This document shows positions 50,705 through 59,133 of a stretch of DNA of 64,000 nt, piece after piece. The position numbers and the translations under genes were made by a program. How positions within the stretch are numbered: position 1 is the first letter of the stretch; each line of letters begins with the position of its first letter. The notes beneath the pieces are model-generated. The model was given only the letters and a program-made list of their open reading frames with translations. It did not search any database and was not told the origin of the DNA. The stretch covers positions 3,751 to 67,750 of the forward strand of contig CAZMCH010000013.1 in assembly GCA_964564735.1 (NCBI GenBank), given 5' to 3'. Source of the stretch: CAZMCH01 sp964564735. Its GTDB lineage: Bacteria > Poribacteria > DTPJ01.

Positions 50705-52231
50705 CTATTTTTCTTCCTCAAACAACTGTGCGGTAAATACCTCAATGGTTGTATCAGGATCTTTCCAAGCATCTTTCGATAGCCCAGCTTTATCACGACA
50801 AAGATGCTCGAGAAATGTCACTTTATCCCATCCTGTTTCAGTTGCTACTTGTGGCAAGAAAACCCCTTTTCTCATACCTCTGCTTACGATTACACCATGC
50901 TTACCCATCTCTATTTCGTCAGCATTTTTGACTTTGCGAGGTATAGATAAGACAGAAATTTCAATATCAATATCTTTCATCTCATCAATGGTAACTCGAC
51001 GGAATCGTGGGTCCTCGGTTGCTGATGCGATTGCCATATCTATAACGGTATCGCATAAAGCCTCTATTGGTATTATATGACCAATACATCCCCTAAGATC
51101 CCCTTGTTTGTGAAGCGTAACAAAAGCCCCTTGCTTGACTTTAAGTCTTTGATCATCAGTTTCAAACTTTATTCTCTCACCAGTCCTCAAATATAGTTCG
51201 ATTGCATTTCTAGCAAGTTTTAACAACGTTTCTTGCTGTTCTTTATTCAATGCCCCATCCATAGAAATTGAGGTTTCTTTTTGCTCGGATTTATCAGATT
51301 TAAAAAATGCGACTGCCATATATCCCACCACCCTATTTTTTAAGCCATCAGGAATATCACCCGAATTGGCATATTTTAATACTTTAACTGAGTCTGCACC
51401 AAGTCTTTTAGCTGTTTCCATTACGACATAAACAGGACCATCACCACATAGCATACAATGGAGGTTATTGATGCCCCTTTTCATATAATCATCAAGCCTT
51501 TTTCTCATTAGGCTAGAATTCATCGTCTCCAATGCTGATATTGTATATTTATCTGCCTTAACTGCTTCATCATAAACAGGATAATGAGTCATATCAGTGC
51601 TTGCAACGAGAAGTATACGCTTATTCTTTAGCACATTAGCCAATGCTGATGTTAGAATATCACAATTTTGCTTTGATGAATCCTGTATTAAAATTAGTAA
51701 TATTTTATAATTTTTAAGAGTCCTTTGTAAGAAAGGTATTTGATTTTCAAGAGAATGTTCAGATATATGTGGTCTTGGATCTGATTTAATCGCTGGATTT
51801 TGAGCTATCAATTCCTTTGCCAAGTCACTGTCTATTTCTACATCACCAAGAGGATTACGAAACACTCCGCTATCATAAACAGCAACACCAGAAAAAGCAT
51901 AATTGTGACTTGAGCCAACAAGCACAACAGTATCAATTTCCATGCCTTTTATCTGATTATAGGCATAACCCATCACTTGTCCACAATACTTATAGCCCGC
52001 ATGTGGCGATATTAGTGCTATAATTTTTCCAATAGATTCACTTTTTGCATTATCAAGATAGGTATCTACTGTTTCAGCCAATTTTTTGGGGCTACTTGGA
52101 TACCACATATCGTCTGCATGCGTTGCTTTAAGAACACGTTCCTCACTATTGGCTTTTCCACAAGCAAAAAATAAAACAGATATGAGATATAGAGTAAATA
52201 TTATAATAAAATGCTTTACGCTTTGTCTCAT
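50705..52231 (-). CDS. Memo-AMMECR1 fusion (AmmeMemoRadiSam B and A), lipoprotein-like
   Basis: A 508-residue fusion. Residues about 40-325 are a Memo-like domain of the extradiol-dioxygenase fold. It keeps the active-site histidines and cysteine: S-P-H-A-G-Y, S-S-H-N-Y, S-E-H-S-L-E, D-M-T-H-Y and L-C-G-D-G-P. Residues about 340-505 are an AMMECR1 domain with the signature L-R-G-C-I-G. In many genomes these two, with a radical-SAM enzyme, form the AmmeMemoRadiSam system of unknown reaction. Here the N terminus is a signal peptide with a lipobox-like F-F-A-C-G (Cys24), which would place the fusion outside the cytoplasm. It follows the YfcE-like gene by 5 bp. No radical-SAM partner is in view. 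Confidence 0.88.
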   Translation of the reverse strand: MRQSVKHFIIIFTLYLISVLFFACGKANSEERVLKATHADDMWYPSSPKKLAETVDTYLDNAKSESIGKIIALISPHAGYKYCGQVMGYAYNQIKGMEIDTVVLVGSSHNYAFSGVAVYDSGVFRNPLGDVEIDSDLAKELIAQNPAIKSDPRPHISEHSLENQIPFLQRTLKNYKILLILIQDSSKQNCDILTSALANVLKNKRILLVASTDMTHYPVYDEAVKADKYTISALETMNSSLMRKRLDDYMKRGINNLHCMLCGDGPVYVVMETAKRLGADSVKVLKYANSGDIPDGLKNRVVGYMAVAFFKSDKSEQKETSISMDGALNKEQQETLLKLARNAIELYLRTGERIKFETDDQRLKVKQGAFVTLHKQGDLRGCIGHIIPIEALCDTVIDMAIASATEDPRFRRVTIDEMKDIDIEISVLSIPRKVKNADEIEMGKHGVIVSRGMRKGVFLPQVATETGWDKVTFLEHLCRDKAGLSKDAWKDPDTTIEVFTAQLFEEEK

Positions 52232-52236
52232 AATTC

Positions 52237-52758
52237 CTACTCCCTTAGTCTAATTATCTCACCTTTGATTCCAGTTGGATGTGTTTCTAATACGCCGTAA
52301 GACTTAAAATGGGCATAAATAGTATCAGTAGGACTACCGGGATTAAACATAAGCACACCGTCAATAATTTCATTAAAAGCCTGATGTGAATGTCCAAAAA
52401 CAACACACTGAACACCGTCATTCTTAAATTCCTGAAGAACGGTCTTTGCAATTTTATGAGGATCGCCCCAACCATGTATCACGCCTATTTTATGGTGATC
52501 AACGTTTATAATTTCTTTTTGTTTCAATTTATCTTTTATCTCTTTTGAATCCATGTTGCCAGAAACCGCTATAACTCGGTTGATTCTTTGAAGGCTTTTC
52601 AGGGTGTTTATATCCTCGAAATCTCCTGCATGAATGATAAAATCAAACTTTGCTAATTCGTCAACGAGTTCCTGATGCAGATTATCAGCTTGTTGTGGAA
52701 TATGTGTATCAGATATAACTCCAATTTTTATTTTTGCAATGGGTGTCTTTGATTTCAT
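52237..52758 (-). CDS. YfcE/MJ0936-type metallophosphoesterase
   Basis: A 173-residue calcineurin-like phosphodiesterase of the YfcE/MJ0936 family, which hydrolyses phosphodiesters with two metal ions. The motifs are in order: S-D-T-H, H-A-G-D-F, V-S-G-N-M-D, V-I-H-G-W-G and V-F-G-H-S-H, then N-P-G-S-P-T. All metal ligands are present. AAAGGA precedes the ATG at 9-10 nt. It sits 5 bp ahead of the Memo-AMMECR1 gene, so the two form an operon. The physiological substrate is unknown. Confidence 0.9.
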   Translation of the reverse strand: MKSKTPIAKIKIGVISDTHIPQQADNLHQELVDELAKFDFIIHAGDFEDINTLKSLQRINRVIAVSGNMDSKEIKDKLKQKEIINVDHHKIGVIHGWGDPHKIAKTVLQEFKNDGVQCVVFGHSHQAFNEIIDGVLMFNPGSPTDTIYAHFKSYGVLETHPTGIKGEIIRLRE

Positions 52759-52816
52759 ATAATTAAATCCTTTCTATATATATTACTTCTTTATTATCTT
52801 TATTTTTCCGATAAAT

Positions 52817-53299
52817 CTAATTTATTTTTGATAATTGCTCGACATCTTCACGGACACGCCTTAGTTTTCCCATCACAACTGTATAATGAGCAATAGTGAT
52901 TAAGAAAAATATCCAAGGGCGTGTTTGATCTCCACTTATTAAATATAACACAAGACCATTAATTGCACATGCCTCGCCGATTGCTGCTAGAATGATTGAC
53001 CATACACGAATATAAGCCATTACGCTTCTTAATCCAAACGAGTGATCACCAAAAGATCGATATTTCTCAGATAGCTTGTTAGAATTCAGCATTATATTTG
53101 GCAAAAATATAGATACAACAAATATACCAACAGCCTCAAACATCAAAACATAAAAAATCATGTTTTGTGTTTCACCCCATTGGTATTCGATGTATGGAAT
53201 ACCTGAAAATACAAGAAAAGCATATACAATCATTGCCAAATATATTAAAACAACGATAGTTTTAGTAAGTCCAAAATCTCTTTCCCAATATTCAGCCAT
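52817..53299 (-). CDS. Four-helix membrane protein of unknown function
   Basis: A 160-residue integral membrane protein with four predicted helices (about 13-31, 46-67, 90-112 and 122-140) and a basic C-terminal tail K-L-R-R-V-R-E-D-V-E-Q. A conserved-looking E-Y-Q-W-G-E-T stretch sits in the first outer loop. No motif or family recognised. AAGGAG precedes the ATG. It lies 58 bp upstream of the YfcE-like gene in the same direction. Confidence 0.65.
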   Translation of the reverse strand: MAEYWERDFGLTKTIVVLIYLAMIVYAFLVFSGIPYIEYQWGETQNMIFYVLMFEAVGIFVVSIFLPNIMLNSNKLSEKYRSFGDHSFGLRSVMAYIRVWSIILAAIGEACAINGLVLYLISGDQTRPWIFFLITIAHYTVVMGKLRRVREDVEQLSKIN

Positions 53300-53412
53300 A
53301 ATTTCTCCTTATTGAAAGCTAAAAAATAATGAAAAAATGAAATTTATTATGGAACATTTTGCTTATATAATGTATCTAAACAATTGTAAACCTTATACTG
53401 TCCGATAATTAA

Positions 53413-53437
53413 GAGGTCTCGCTTGCCCCGGGACCTC
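53413..53437. repeat. GC-rich palindrome GAGGTCTCGC / CGGGACCTC
   Basis: GAGGTC pairs with GACCTC around a CG-rich centre (TCGCTTGCCCCGG). It stands out by its high GC in an AT-rich gap and probably belongs to the dispersed palindromes of this genome. Confidence 0.5.
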
Positions 53438-53607
53438 CCCCCTTCTATTTTACATACCAAATAATTACAAAAATAAATCGTCTTAATTGAGAACTATTGA
53501 TGATTGTATTTTACTTTCAGATTATTATAATGTCAAGCATGATAAGTATCTAAAGTGCTTTTGCCATTTTCGGCAGAAAATTATTAGTTCATAATAAACT
53601 TAACATT

Positions 53608-53688
53608 ACGTCAATTCGATATAAAAATGTAACTATTCCTGCTTCGTGTCTTAATGGTATATATAAAATTTATAAATCGAACTTACGT
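53608..53688. repeat. AT-rich inverted repeat near the URO-D-like gene
   Basis: The left arm ACGTCAATTCGATATAAAAAT (53608-53628) matches the reverse complement of the right arm (53668-53688) at about 16 of 21 positions. About 39 bp separate the arms. It ends 5 bp before the stop of the URO-D-like gene and may shape the 3' end of that transcript. Confidence 0.5.
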
Positions 53689-53692
53689 TAAT

Positions 53693-54808
53693 TTATAATT
53701 CCATCTTTAGCAACAACTTTTTCTTTTCCATATAATAGCAAAAGTTATCCCATGATATATCAGGTGGAAATGTATGATCAACTGTCGGTATAAATCCTCC
53801 ACCTTCAATAAGTGGAATAAGTTTTTCTAATTCCACATCAATTTCTTTATGTCCCTTTGTAAGTTCTCGCTTGTCAACTCCACCCCAAATTCTAAGTTGC
53901 TTTCCATATTGGGCTTTGATCCTTATTGGATCCATGTTTGATGCTCTTTCAAAGGGCCAATGCGCATCAACACCCATCTCAAGAAATAACGGAATTAAAG
54001 GCTCTGTATTGCCGTCACTGTCAAGGCTGATATATTTAACGCCATTTTTTTTCAGATGCTCTATTGTCCTGCGATAATGTGGGAATATATACTTCTTAAA
54101 ACTCGAAGGACTCATCAAAGGACCAGATACACAAGCCATATCCTCAAAGAAATTGAAATAATCAAAGTCTGTTTCTTCCAAAATTGGTGTTGTAACTTCA
54201 ATAACGAAATCTGCTATAAACTCAAACATTTCCTCACATAACTCAGGTTGATCATAAAAGGCTAATGATAAGTTTTCAGTTCCCATCCATGCCCTTGCTA
54301 CGCCATAGAAGCCTGTGCAACAGTTAACGCCTAATATTAATGTATGATTTCTTTCTTTCCAGCGAGGAATATTATCACGCCAGTTTTGAGGATAGCGTCT
54401 TGGGTCAGATGGATCATAGCGTTTTTTCATATCTCTTAAATCTTGTATATTTTCTATTGGAAATTTAAGATATTGATCCATCGAAGCCCTTGTTCCACCG
54501 ACTGTGTTATCTATTAATGCCTTTGTAACAATGCCATTCCCATGTTGGATTATTTCGTATCTATCTGTCTTTTCAATGACCTTACCCTCAAAACCGGGGA
54601 TCATGCCCATATTTACAGGAACAAACTCACGTCTGTCAAATCCCAGAGCATCTATACCAGAAAACCAATCTCCGTCAATTTGCTCAGGTTTTGCCCCTTC
54701 TTTCAACCAGCGTTCTCTTGTATGCCCCCAGATACCAAGTTCCCAATTTGGCACTTGATCAACAGGCTTATATTCCATGACATTTAAGAATCTTTCACGT
54801 AAAGTCAT
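53693..54808 (-). CDS. URO-D-fold protein lacking the zinc-cysteine motif
   Basis: A 371-residue member of the uroporphyrinogen decarboxylase superfamily: opening T-L-R-E-R-F-L-N-V-M, barrel core, and I-P-T-V-D-H-T-F-P-P-D-I-S near the end. At the site where MtaA-type methyltransferases have H-x-C it reads L-D-S-D-G-N. Zinc-thiol chemistry is therefore unlikely, and porphyrin-binding residues of true HemE are also not evident. It is a paralogue of the protein at 44655-45737 with a different active site. It is the last gene of an operon with the GT-C-like and UvrC-like genes (20 bp after the former, GGAGGG site). Reaction unknown. Confidence 0.75.
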   Translation of the reverse strand: MTLRERFLNVMEYKPVDQVPNWELGIWGHTRERWLKEGAKPEQIDGDWFSGIDALGFDRREFVPVNMGMIPGFEGKVIEKTDRYEIIQHGNGIVTKALIDNTVGGTRASMDQYLKFPIENIQDLRDMKKRYDPSDPRRYPQNWRDNIPRWKERNHTLILGVNCCTGFYGVARAWMGTENLSLAFYDQPELCEEMFEFIADFVIEVTTPILEETDFDYFNFFEDMACVSGPLMSPSSFKKYIFPHYRRTIEHLKKNGVKYISLDSDGNTEPLIPLFLEMGVDAHWPFERASNMDPIRIKAQYGKQLRIWGGVDKRELTKGHKEIDVELEKLIPLIEGGGFIPTVDHTFPPDISWDNFCYYMEKKKLLLKMEL

Positions 54809-54828
54809 AATATTCCCTCCAACTGTCT

Positions 54829-57534
54829 TTATTTTCTCATATAAATTGTCGTTGTTCCTATTTTGGCTGATTCTGCATAATTATCTTTGATATATTTTGC
54901 GATTATTTTATGCCTATCGAGACTTGGAACTCCATCTATTGCATCCATCCATGAGCTATTACTAAATATGACTAACTTAGTTTTATGTCTTTCCAACCCT
55001 TCAATAACTTCATTCTGCATAGTATCAATAGAAGCATAGCAAACTTGATGATACCTTGTTGCTGACGGTCGATCCGAAAAGAAATAATATCCGCCTTGAT
55101 TGCTAAAGTCAAATATTGTTTCATCAGGTCTAGTGTTTTTTTGAATATAATCAACAACTGCCTTTATTTGTGAAGCCTGATCCGTAGGAATATTGATTCC
55201 GCCTATGCGTTCCAAAGGCTTATTGATATGATAGCGATCAAAACTACCATAGCCAGTTAATATCGCTGAAAGACGCTTTGTTGTATCAATAGGATTATAG
55301 ACTGATACAGAATACCATATTAATACAATAATGGCAATGGCACGCCAAGCGTTTGCCGAATAAGGATGATTTGATGTTGCCATCGGCTTATGGCTATGCC
55401 ATGTAACAGACACGTCAAAATCCATCTTTAAATCATTACATATCTTAAAAAATAAAGACTCTATCAAATACATAACAAGGATCCATGCAAACGCCATTCC
55501 GTAAAGATGCGTTCCATCAGAGCGTCCAAGCATAGTTCTGAAAAAAACTATCCCTGCAATTGTGATTAGAAGCAAACTAGCATTAGATTTTACTTTCCAT
55601 AGACGAAAACGTATTAATTGATAAGCAAGATAAGTTGCGGTAATTAAATATACCAATACAGGCATATACCATTTGAATGTTCCACTTAATATAAACGCTT
55701 TCATAGTCTCAATGGAATTGATCTTTGCTAGTTCAGGAAATAATGGCGGAAATCGTAATCCCCATATAATTCCTTGATAGCGTGTTTGTATATATGAATT
55801 AACTATCATGTCATCAAAGGCATTATAAAATGCTAAATAAACAGATATAGGCACAAAAACGATGAATAATCCTAGAATATAACTAAATAATGGACGCAAT
55901 CCATTTTTGGCTTTTTGTAGAATTTCTTTCAGAAAAGAAAATGATGGGCTTGACACATTTGAGGCTTGTGGAGAAAAAGCAAATATTAGCAAAAATAACA
56001 GACAAGTTACAGTAGTATATAACCCAATTTCAAGACTATAAAATATTGCAAGCATTGAGAAAATACCAGCTAATACAGGTATTAATAATATGTGCTGAAA
56101 AATCCCTTTTTTCAAAATGGGAGTTGATATTTTCCCAATTAGAAAAGGGGGAGCAAGTGGGTTGTGTCCTTTTTTCAAATAAAATGCAAGTATCGCAAGG
56201 CTAAAATATCCAAATGAAAGCCTACCTGCTGTATATGCCATCCTTCTTGACGCATCCCAGAACATAAATTCCTCAGATACACCCGAAGAAAGTATCCAAA
56301 GCAATAAGAAAACAGAAAGTCTGCTTTTAAATATCTGCAAGGCAAGAAAATAAAAGCCAACATGCCCTAACGGATCAAGTATATGTCCCAAAAGCCTGTC
56401 AGACGCAAGGCTTGCACCAAAAAGTTTTGATGCCAACAGCGGTCTATAAAAATTATAAAATAAGCCATGCTGAAGATAAACATCTCTATATGGCACGCCT
56501 CCCCGCACCGCTTCATTCAAAGGTGCAATACGTTCTCCTTCGTGAAATATATCGATCCAGCCATGTATGTTGCCTCCGCTATAAAAAATAACGTATATTA
56601 TGGCTGGAATAAGCAGATATTCAAGCAAACGCCTGCAATAATTCTTTGTATCAAGCCTATCAATCAATGAAGGTTTTATAACGATTAAGACCTTCGTGAG
56701 AAACATGCCGACAAAAGCAATTACTAGCAATGTATTTCCATTCTCAAACATAAGAGAAACAAGTAAAAGCACAACAAGCGGAACGTTTGAATATGCCAAC
56801 ATGCCTAGGTTTCTGCTGAATGGTCGTTTGGTTATTAAAATAAATAAAAATGCACAGAAAATCCAGAATAACCAGACTCCTGCAATAGATAAACCTAATA
56901 TTTTTAGGCAATATAAAATCTTTTGAGGCGTATCGCTGTAATTTATCAGAATGAAAAGACCAACGCATACGCCTGACGCAATAACTAACCAATGTCTATC
57001 CGCCAAATCTTTGCAAAATAAGTGTTTGATTATAAATTTAAACCTTGTTCTTGATATATCATGGATGAGAAAGATCAGATTTGCAAAACCAAACAGAATC
57101 AAAGGAATTAGAAGCACCTTGACAAATTTTGGTTCTGCCAACTTCGTCAAAATCATAAAAAACGTTAAGTAAGTTAGAGCATATTTTTTGAGTGTATTAT
57201 GTGATGGTAACTTTGTCAAAAATGATAGAAAATTTGACCATAGAAACCAACTAAACCATACAAGGATAGATATTGATGGAATGAGAATTAGAGAAAGGAT
57301 ATAATAGTATATTTCCTGTTGTTTAGGATATTTATTTGCAGTGATCCAGCTAGTAATATCGCCTTCGTAGTTAAACTCAAATGTTGGTCTAAAAACAAGG
57401 CATAAACCAAGTGCAAAGACAAATCCGCATACAAGGACTAATGAACTATATATTTTGCTTTGAGATTCAGTAACTAATATTATATTATCACGAATCTTCT
57501 TGATCCCATTCAATAGAAGTTTCTTTATTTTCAT
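54829..57534 (-). CDS. Large polytopic membrane protein, GT-C glycosyltransferase-like
   Basis: A 901-residue protein with roughly 16-18 predicted membrane helices and a small soluble C-terminal domain (from about residue 770). The first large outer loop has F-H-E-G-E-R-I-A-P followed by G-V-P-Y-R-D-V-Y-L-Q-H-G, the kind of acidic loop in which GT-C enzymes hold the catalytic aspartate. The C-terminal domain (D-E-T-I-F-D-F-S-N-Q-G-G-Y-Y-F-F-S-D-R-P) resembles those of GT39/GT83-type transferases. I infer transfer of a sugar from a polyprenyl carrier to an envelope acceptor. Its start overlaps the end of the UvrC-like gene by 47 bp. Confidence 0.65.
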   Translation of the reverse strand: MKIKKLLLNGIKKIRDNIILVTESQSKIYSSLVLVCGFVFALGLCLVFRPTFEFNYEGDITSWITANKYPKQQEIYYYILSLILIPSISILVWFSWFLWSNFLSFLTKLPSHNTLKKYALTYLTFFMILTKLAEPKFVKVLLIPLILFGFANLIFLIHDISRTRFKFIIKHLFCKDLADRHWLVIASGVCVGLFILINYSDTPQKILYCLKILGLSIAGVWLFWIFCAFLFILITKRPFSRNLGMLAYSNVPLVVLLLVSLMFENGNTLLVIAFVGMFLTKVLIVIKPSLIDRLDTKNYCRRLLEYLLIPAIIYVIFYSGGNIHGWIDIFHEGERIAPLNEAVRGGVPYRDVYLQHGLFYNFYRPLLASKLFGASLASDRLLGHILDPLGHVGFYFLALQIFKSRLSVFLLLWILSSGVSEEFMFWDASRRMAYTAGRLSFGYFSLAILAFYLKKGHNPLAPPFLIGKISTPILKKGIFQHILLIPVLAGIFSMLAIFYSLEIGLYTTVTCLLFLLIFAFSPQASNVSSPSFSFLKEILQKAKNGLRPLFSYILGLFIVFVPISVYLAFYNAFDDMIVNSYIQTRYQGIIWGLRFPPLFPELAKINSIETMKAFILSGTFKWYMPVLVYLITATYLAYQLIRFRLWKVKSNASLLLITIAGIVFFRTMLGRSDGTHLYGMAFAWILVMYLIESLFFKICNDLKMDFDVSVTWHSHKPMATSNHPYSANAWRAIAIIVLIWYSVSVYNPIDTTKRLSAILTGYGSFDRYHINKPLERIGGINIPTDQASQIKAVVDYIQKNTRPDETIFDFSNQGGYYFFSDRPSATRYHQVCYASIDTMQNEVIEGLERHKTKLVIFSNSSWMDAIDGVPSLDRHKIIAKYIKDNYAESAKIGTTTIYMRK

Positions 57535-58627
57535 TTTGATTTAGTGAATCTATAACTTTTTTTATCTCGTTTACTGCTTTATTTATCGTTTCTGCTTTAT
57601 TGCGTTTTCTTTTTATATGAACGAAAGATTGATCGTTCCTGTGTCTATAAAGCCAACGAGAGATTATATTCATTGCATCTATTTCATATTTGCTAACAGT
57701 CTTATTTCCATTTCGATCAGGCTGAAAAAAAATGTTTTCAATATCAGAAGCCATCATTTGAGTCAGATTACTTTCTAATAAAGATACTGTTTTTTGACCA
57801 GCAAGCCCACCTTTTCTGATAAAAAATATTTCTGCATAGCCGACATCTTTTGCAGGATATATGGCAATGAGATTATTGTTATCAACAGCATTGACTTGAT
57901 ATTGCCTTCTGAATATTGATTCTCTGATTAGATTAATGCGATCTCTGATAACTTGGGCTTTTTCAAAATTAAGGGCATCCGACTCTTTTCGCATTTGTTT
58001 TTCCATATTACTAATAATTTTCTCTTTTTTTCCACTGAGTAAGGTTATTATTGTATTAAATATTTTTCTATAATCTTTACTGGTTATTTTGCCAAGACAG
58101 GGACCTGAACACTTTTTAACGTCATATTTAAGGCACGCTGGACGGCGTTTTCTTGGTGCAATATCACCTTCACAGTATCTTATCGGAAAAAGCTTATGTA
58201 TTACATCAACAGTTCCTTCCGCTTGTTCTCTATTTGAATATGGACCCAGATATTTTGCCCCATCAATCTCAACATCCCAAGTAACAAATATTCTAGGAAA
58301 TCTCTCATTCATTGTAATTTTGATAAATGGGCATCTTCTAAATCGCCTTTGAAGTATGTTATATTCAGGTTGATACTCCTTTATTTGCCTTGATTCAAGC
58401 AGAAGTGCCTCAAGCTCTGAGCCACAAATCGCATAGTCTAGGCTTTTGGTATATCGCATTAGTTTTCTTGTTCGTTTTGAGTGCTTATAATGCTTATAAG
58501 TGTATGATTTGACACGATTTTTCAAAGACTTCGCCTTGCCGATGTATAATATTTTTAATGACCTATCTTTAAAGAAATAAACACCGGGTTTATCTGGCAA
58601 AGAATTAACAGCTTTCTTAGGTAACAT
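57488..58627 (-). CDS. Short UvrC-like GIY-YIG nuclease (lacks UvrC C-terminal nuclease)
   Basis: A 379-residue protein equivalent to the N-terminal half of UvrC. It has a GIY-YIG domain (G-V-Y-F-F-K-D, L-Y-I-G-K-A-K-S-L-K-N-R-V), and a four-cysteine cluster (C-E-G-D, A-C-L-K-Y-D, K-C-S-G-P-C) as in UvrC. A UVR domain (about 200-235) that contacts UvrB follows. The RNase-H-like 5' endonuclease and helix-hairpin-helix domains are missing; full UvrC has about 600 residues. It would cut only on the 3' side of a lesion, like E. coli Cho. It could equally be a UvrC ended by a natural stop. It is the first gene of a three-gene operon. Confidence 0.82.
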   Translation of the reverse strand: MLPKKAVNSLPDKPGVYFFKDRSLKILYIGKAKSLKNRVKSYTYKHYKHSKRTRKLMRYTKSLDYAICGSELEALLLESRQIKEYQPEYNILQRRFRRCPFIKITMNERFPRIFVTWDVEIDGAKYLGPYSNREQAEGTVDVIHKLFPIRYCEGDIAPRKRRPACLKYDVKKCSGPCLGKITSKDYRKIFNTIITLLSGKKEKIISNMEKQMRKESDALNFEKAQVIRDRINLIRESIFRRQYQVNAVDNNNLIAIYPAKDVGYAEIFFIRKGGLAGQKTVSLLESNLTQMMASDIENIFFQPDRNGNKTVSKYEIDAMNIISRWLYRHRNDQSFVHIKRKRNKAETINKAVNEIKKVIDSLNQNENKETSIEWDQEDS

Positions 58628-58817
58628 TGCTTTCTTTAATCTCTTCTCTTAAATCATTAATTATGAACTTCTTTTAGCTGTTTGTTTATTATATCGCTTT
58701 AATATTCCATAATCAAGACTTTTCATAAATAACAATAATTTGTGCTTGATATATATCTCATTTTATTTTGTTATAGGCAAGTCTAATAAATTATTTTTTC
58801 CACTCAATAACATTTCC

Positions 58818-58898
58818 TCACTCTGAATCTTTTTCTTTCTGCAGTCTTGATTGCAGTTCATCTAGGTTATCTTTTATTTCTGGTATTCTTTTATTCAT
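58818..58898 (-). pseudogene. N-terminal transposase-like fragment
   Basis: A 26-codon frame, M-N-K-R-I-P-E-I-K-D-N-L-D-E-L-Q-S-R-L then K-E-K-D-S-E. The helical opening resembles the N-terminal leader of IS630-type transposases (I-K-x-x-x-x-E-L-x-x-L-x-K). It ends before any catalytic part. I treat it as a short relic; the family call is weak. Confidence 0.3.
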
Positions 58899-58944
58899 AG
58901 TGCTAATATTATAACATATAACAATATTAAAATTAAATTGGTAT

Positions 58945-59015
58945 TAGATAATGCGTGTTTCTATGAAGTATAAAAAAACTGAGGGTGAATCAGCAGACAA
59001 GCAAATCTTGACAAA
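58945..59015 (+). mobile_element. 3'-end remnant of an IS4-like element
   Basis: About 45 bp (codons for D-N-A-C-F-Y-E-V, stop, then CTGAGGGTGAATCAG) are nearly identical to the complement of 63541-63594, the 3' end of the decayed transposase at the right edge. Similarity continues less exactly through AGCAGA to CTTGACAAA (59007-59015). No other part of the element remains. Confidence 0.75.
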
Positions 59016-59037
59016 TGCAGTTTATTTAATGTATACT
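59008..59037 (+). promoter_or_regulatory. Promoter of the sigma-54 activator gene, -35 box from an IS end
   Basis: TTGACA (59008-59013), 18-nt spacer and TATACT (59032-59037), 97 bp upstream of the activator ATG. The TTGACAAA stretch is shared with the outer edge of the IS end at 63521-63529, so the -35 box appears to derive from the element. Confidence 0.65.
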
Positions 59038-59133
59038 TAGATAATGATGGTATTTAAAGTATAATTCTTTTCTCATTAAATCAATCCAAAAATCAATTAA
59101 TTCCTACAGGTTAATTCTTCCGAGATTTAATAA

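Larger units (their letters stand above)
53300..53692. other. 393-bp gap with two palindromes
   Basis: No convincing frame is present. The gap holds a GC-rich palindrome at 53413-53437 and a longer AT-rich inverted repeat at 53608-53688, listed separately. No clear promoter for the leftward membrane-protein gene could be picked. Confidence 0.5.
58628..59133. other. Intergenic scar region with mobile-element remnants
   Basis: The 506-bp gap between divergent genes holds a 26-codon transposase-like fragment (58818-58898, minus), an IS end remnant (58945-59015) and the promoter of the sigma-54 activator gene. The first 190 bp are AT-rich with no recognised signal. Confidence 0.6.
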
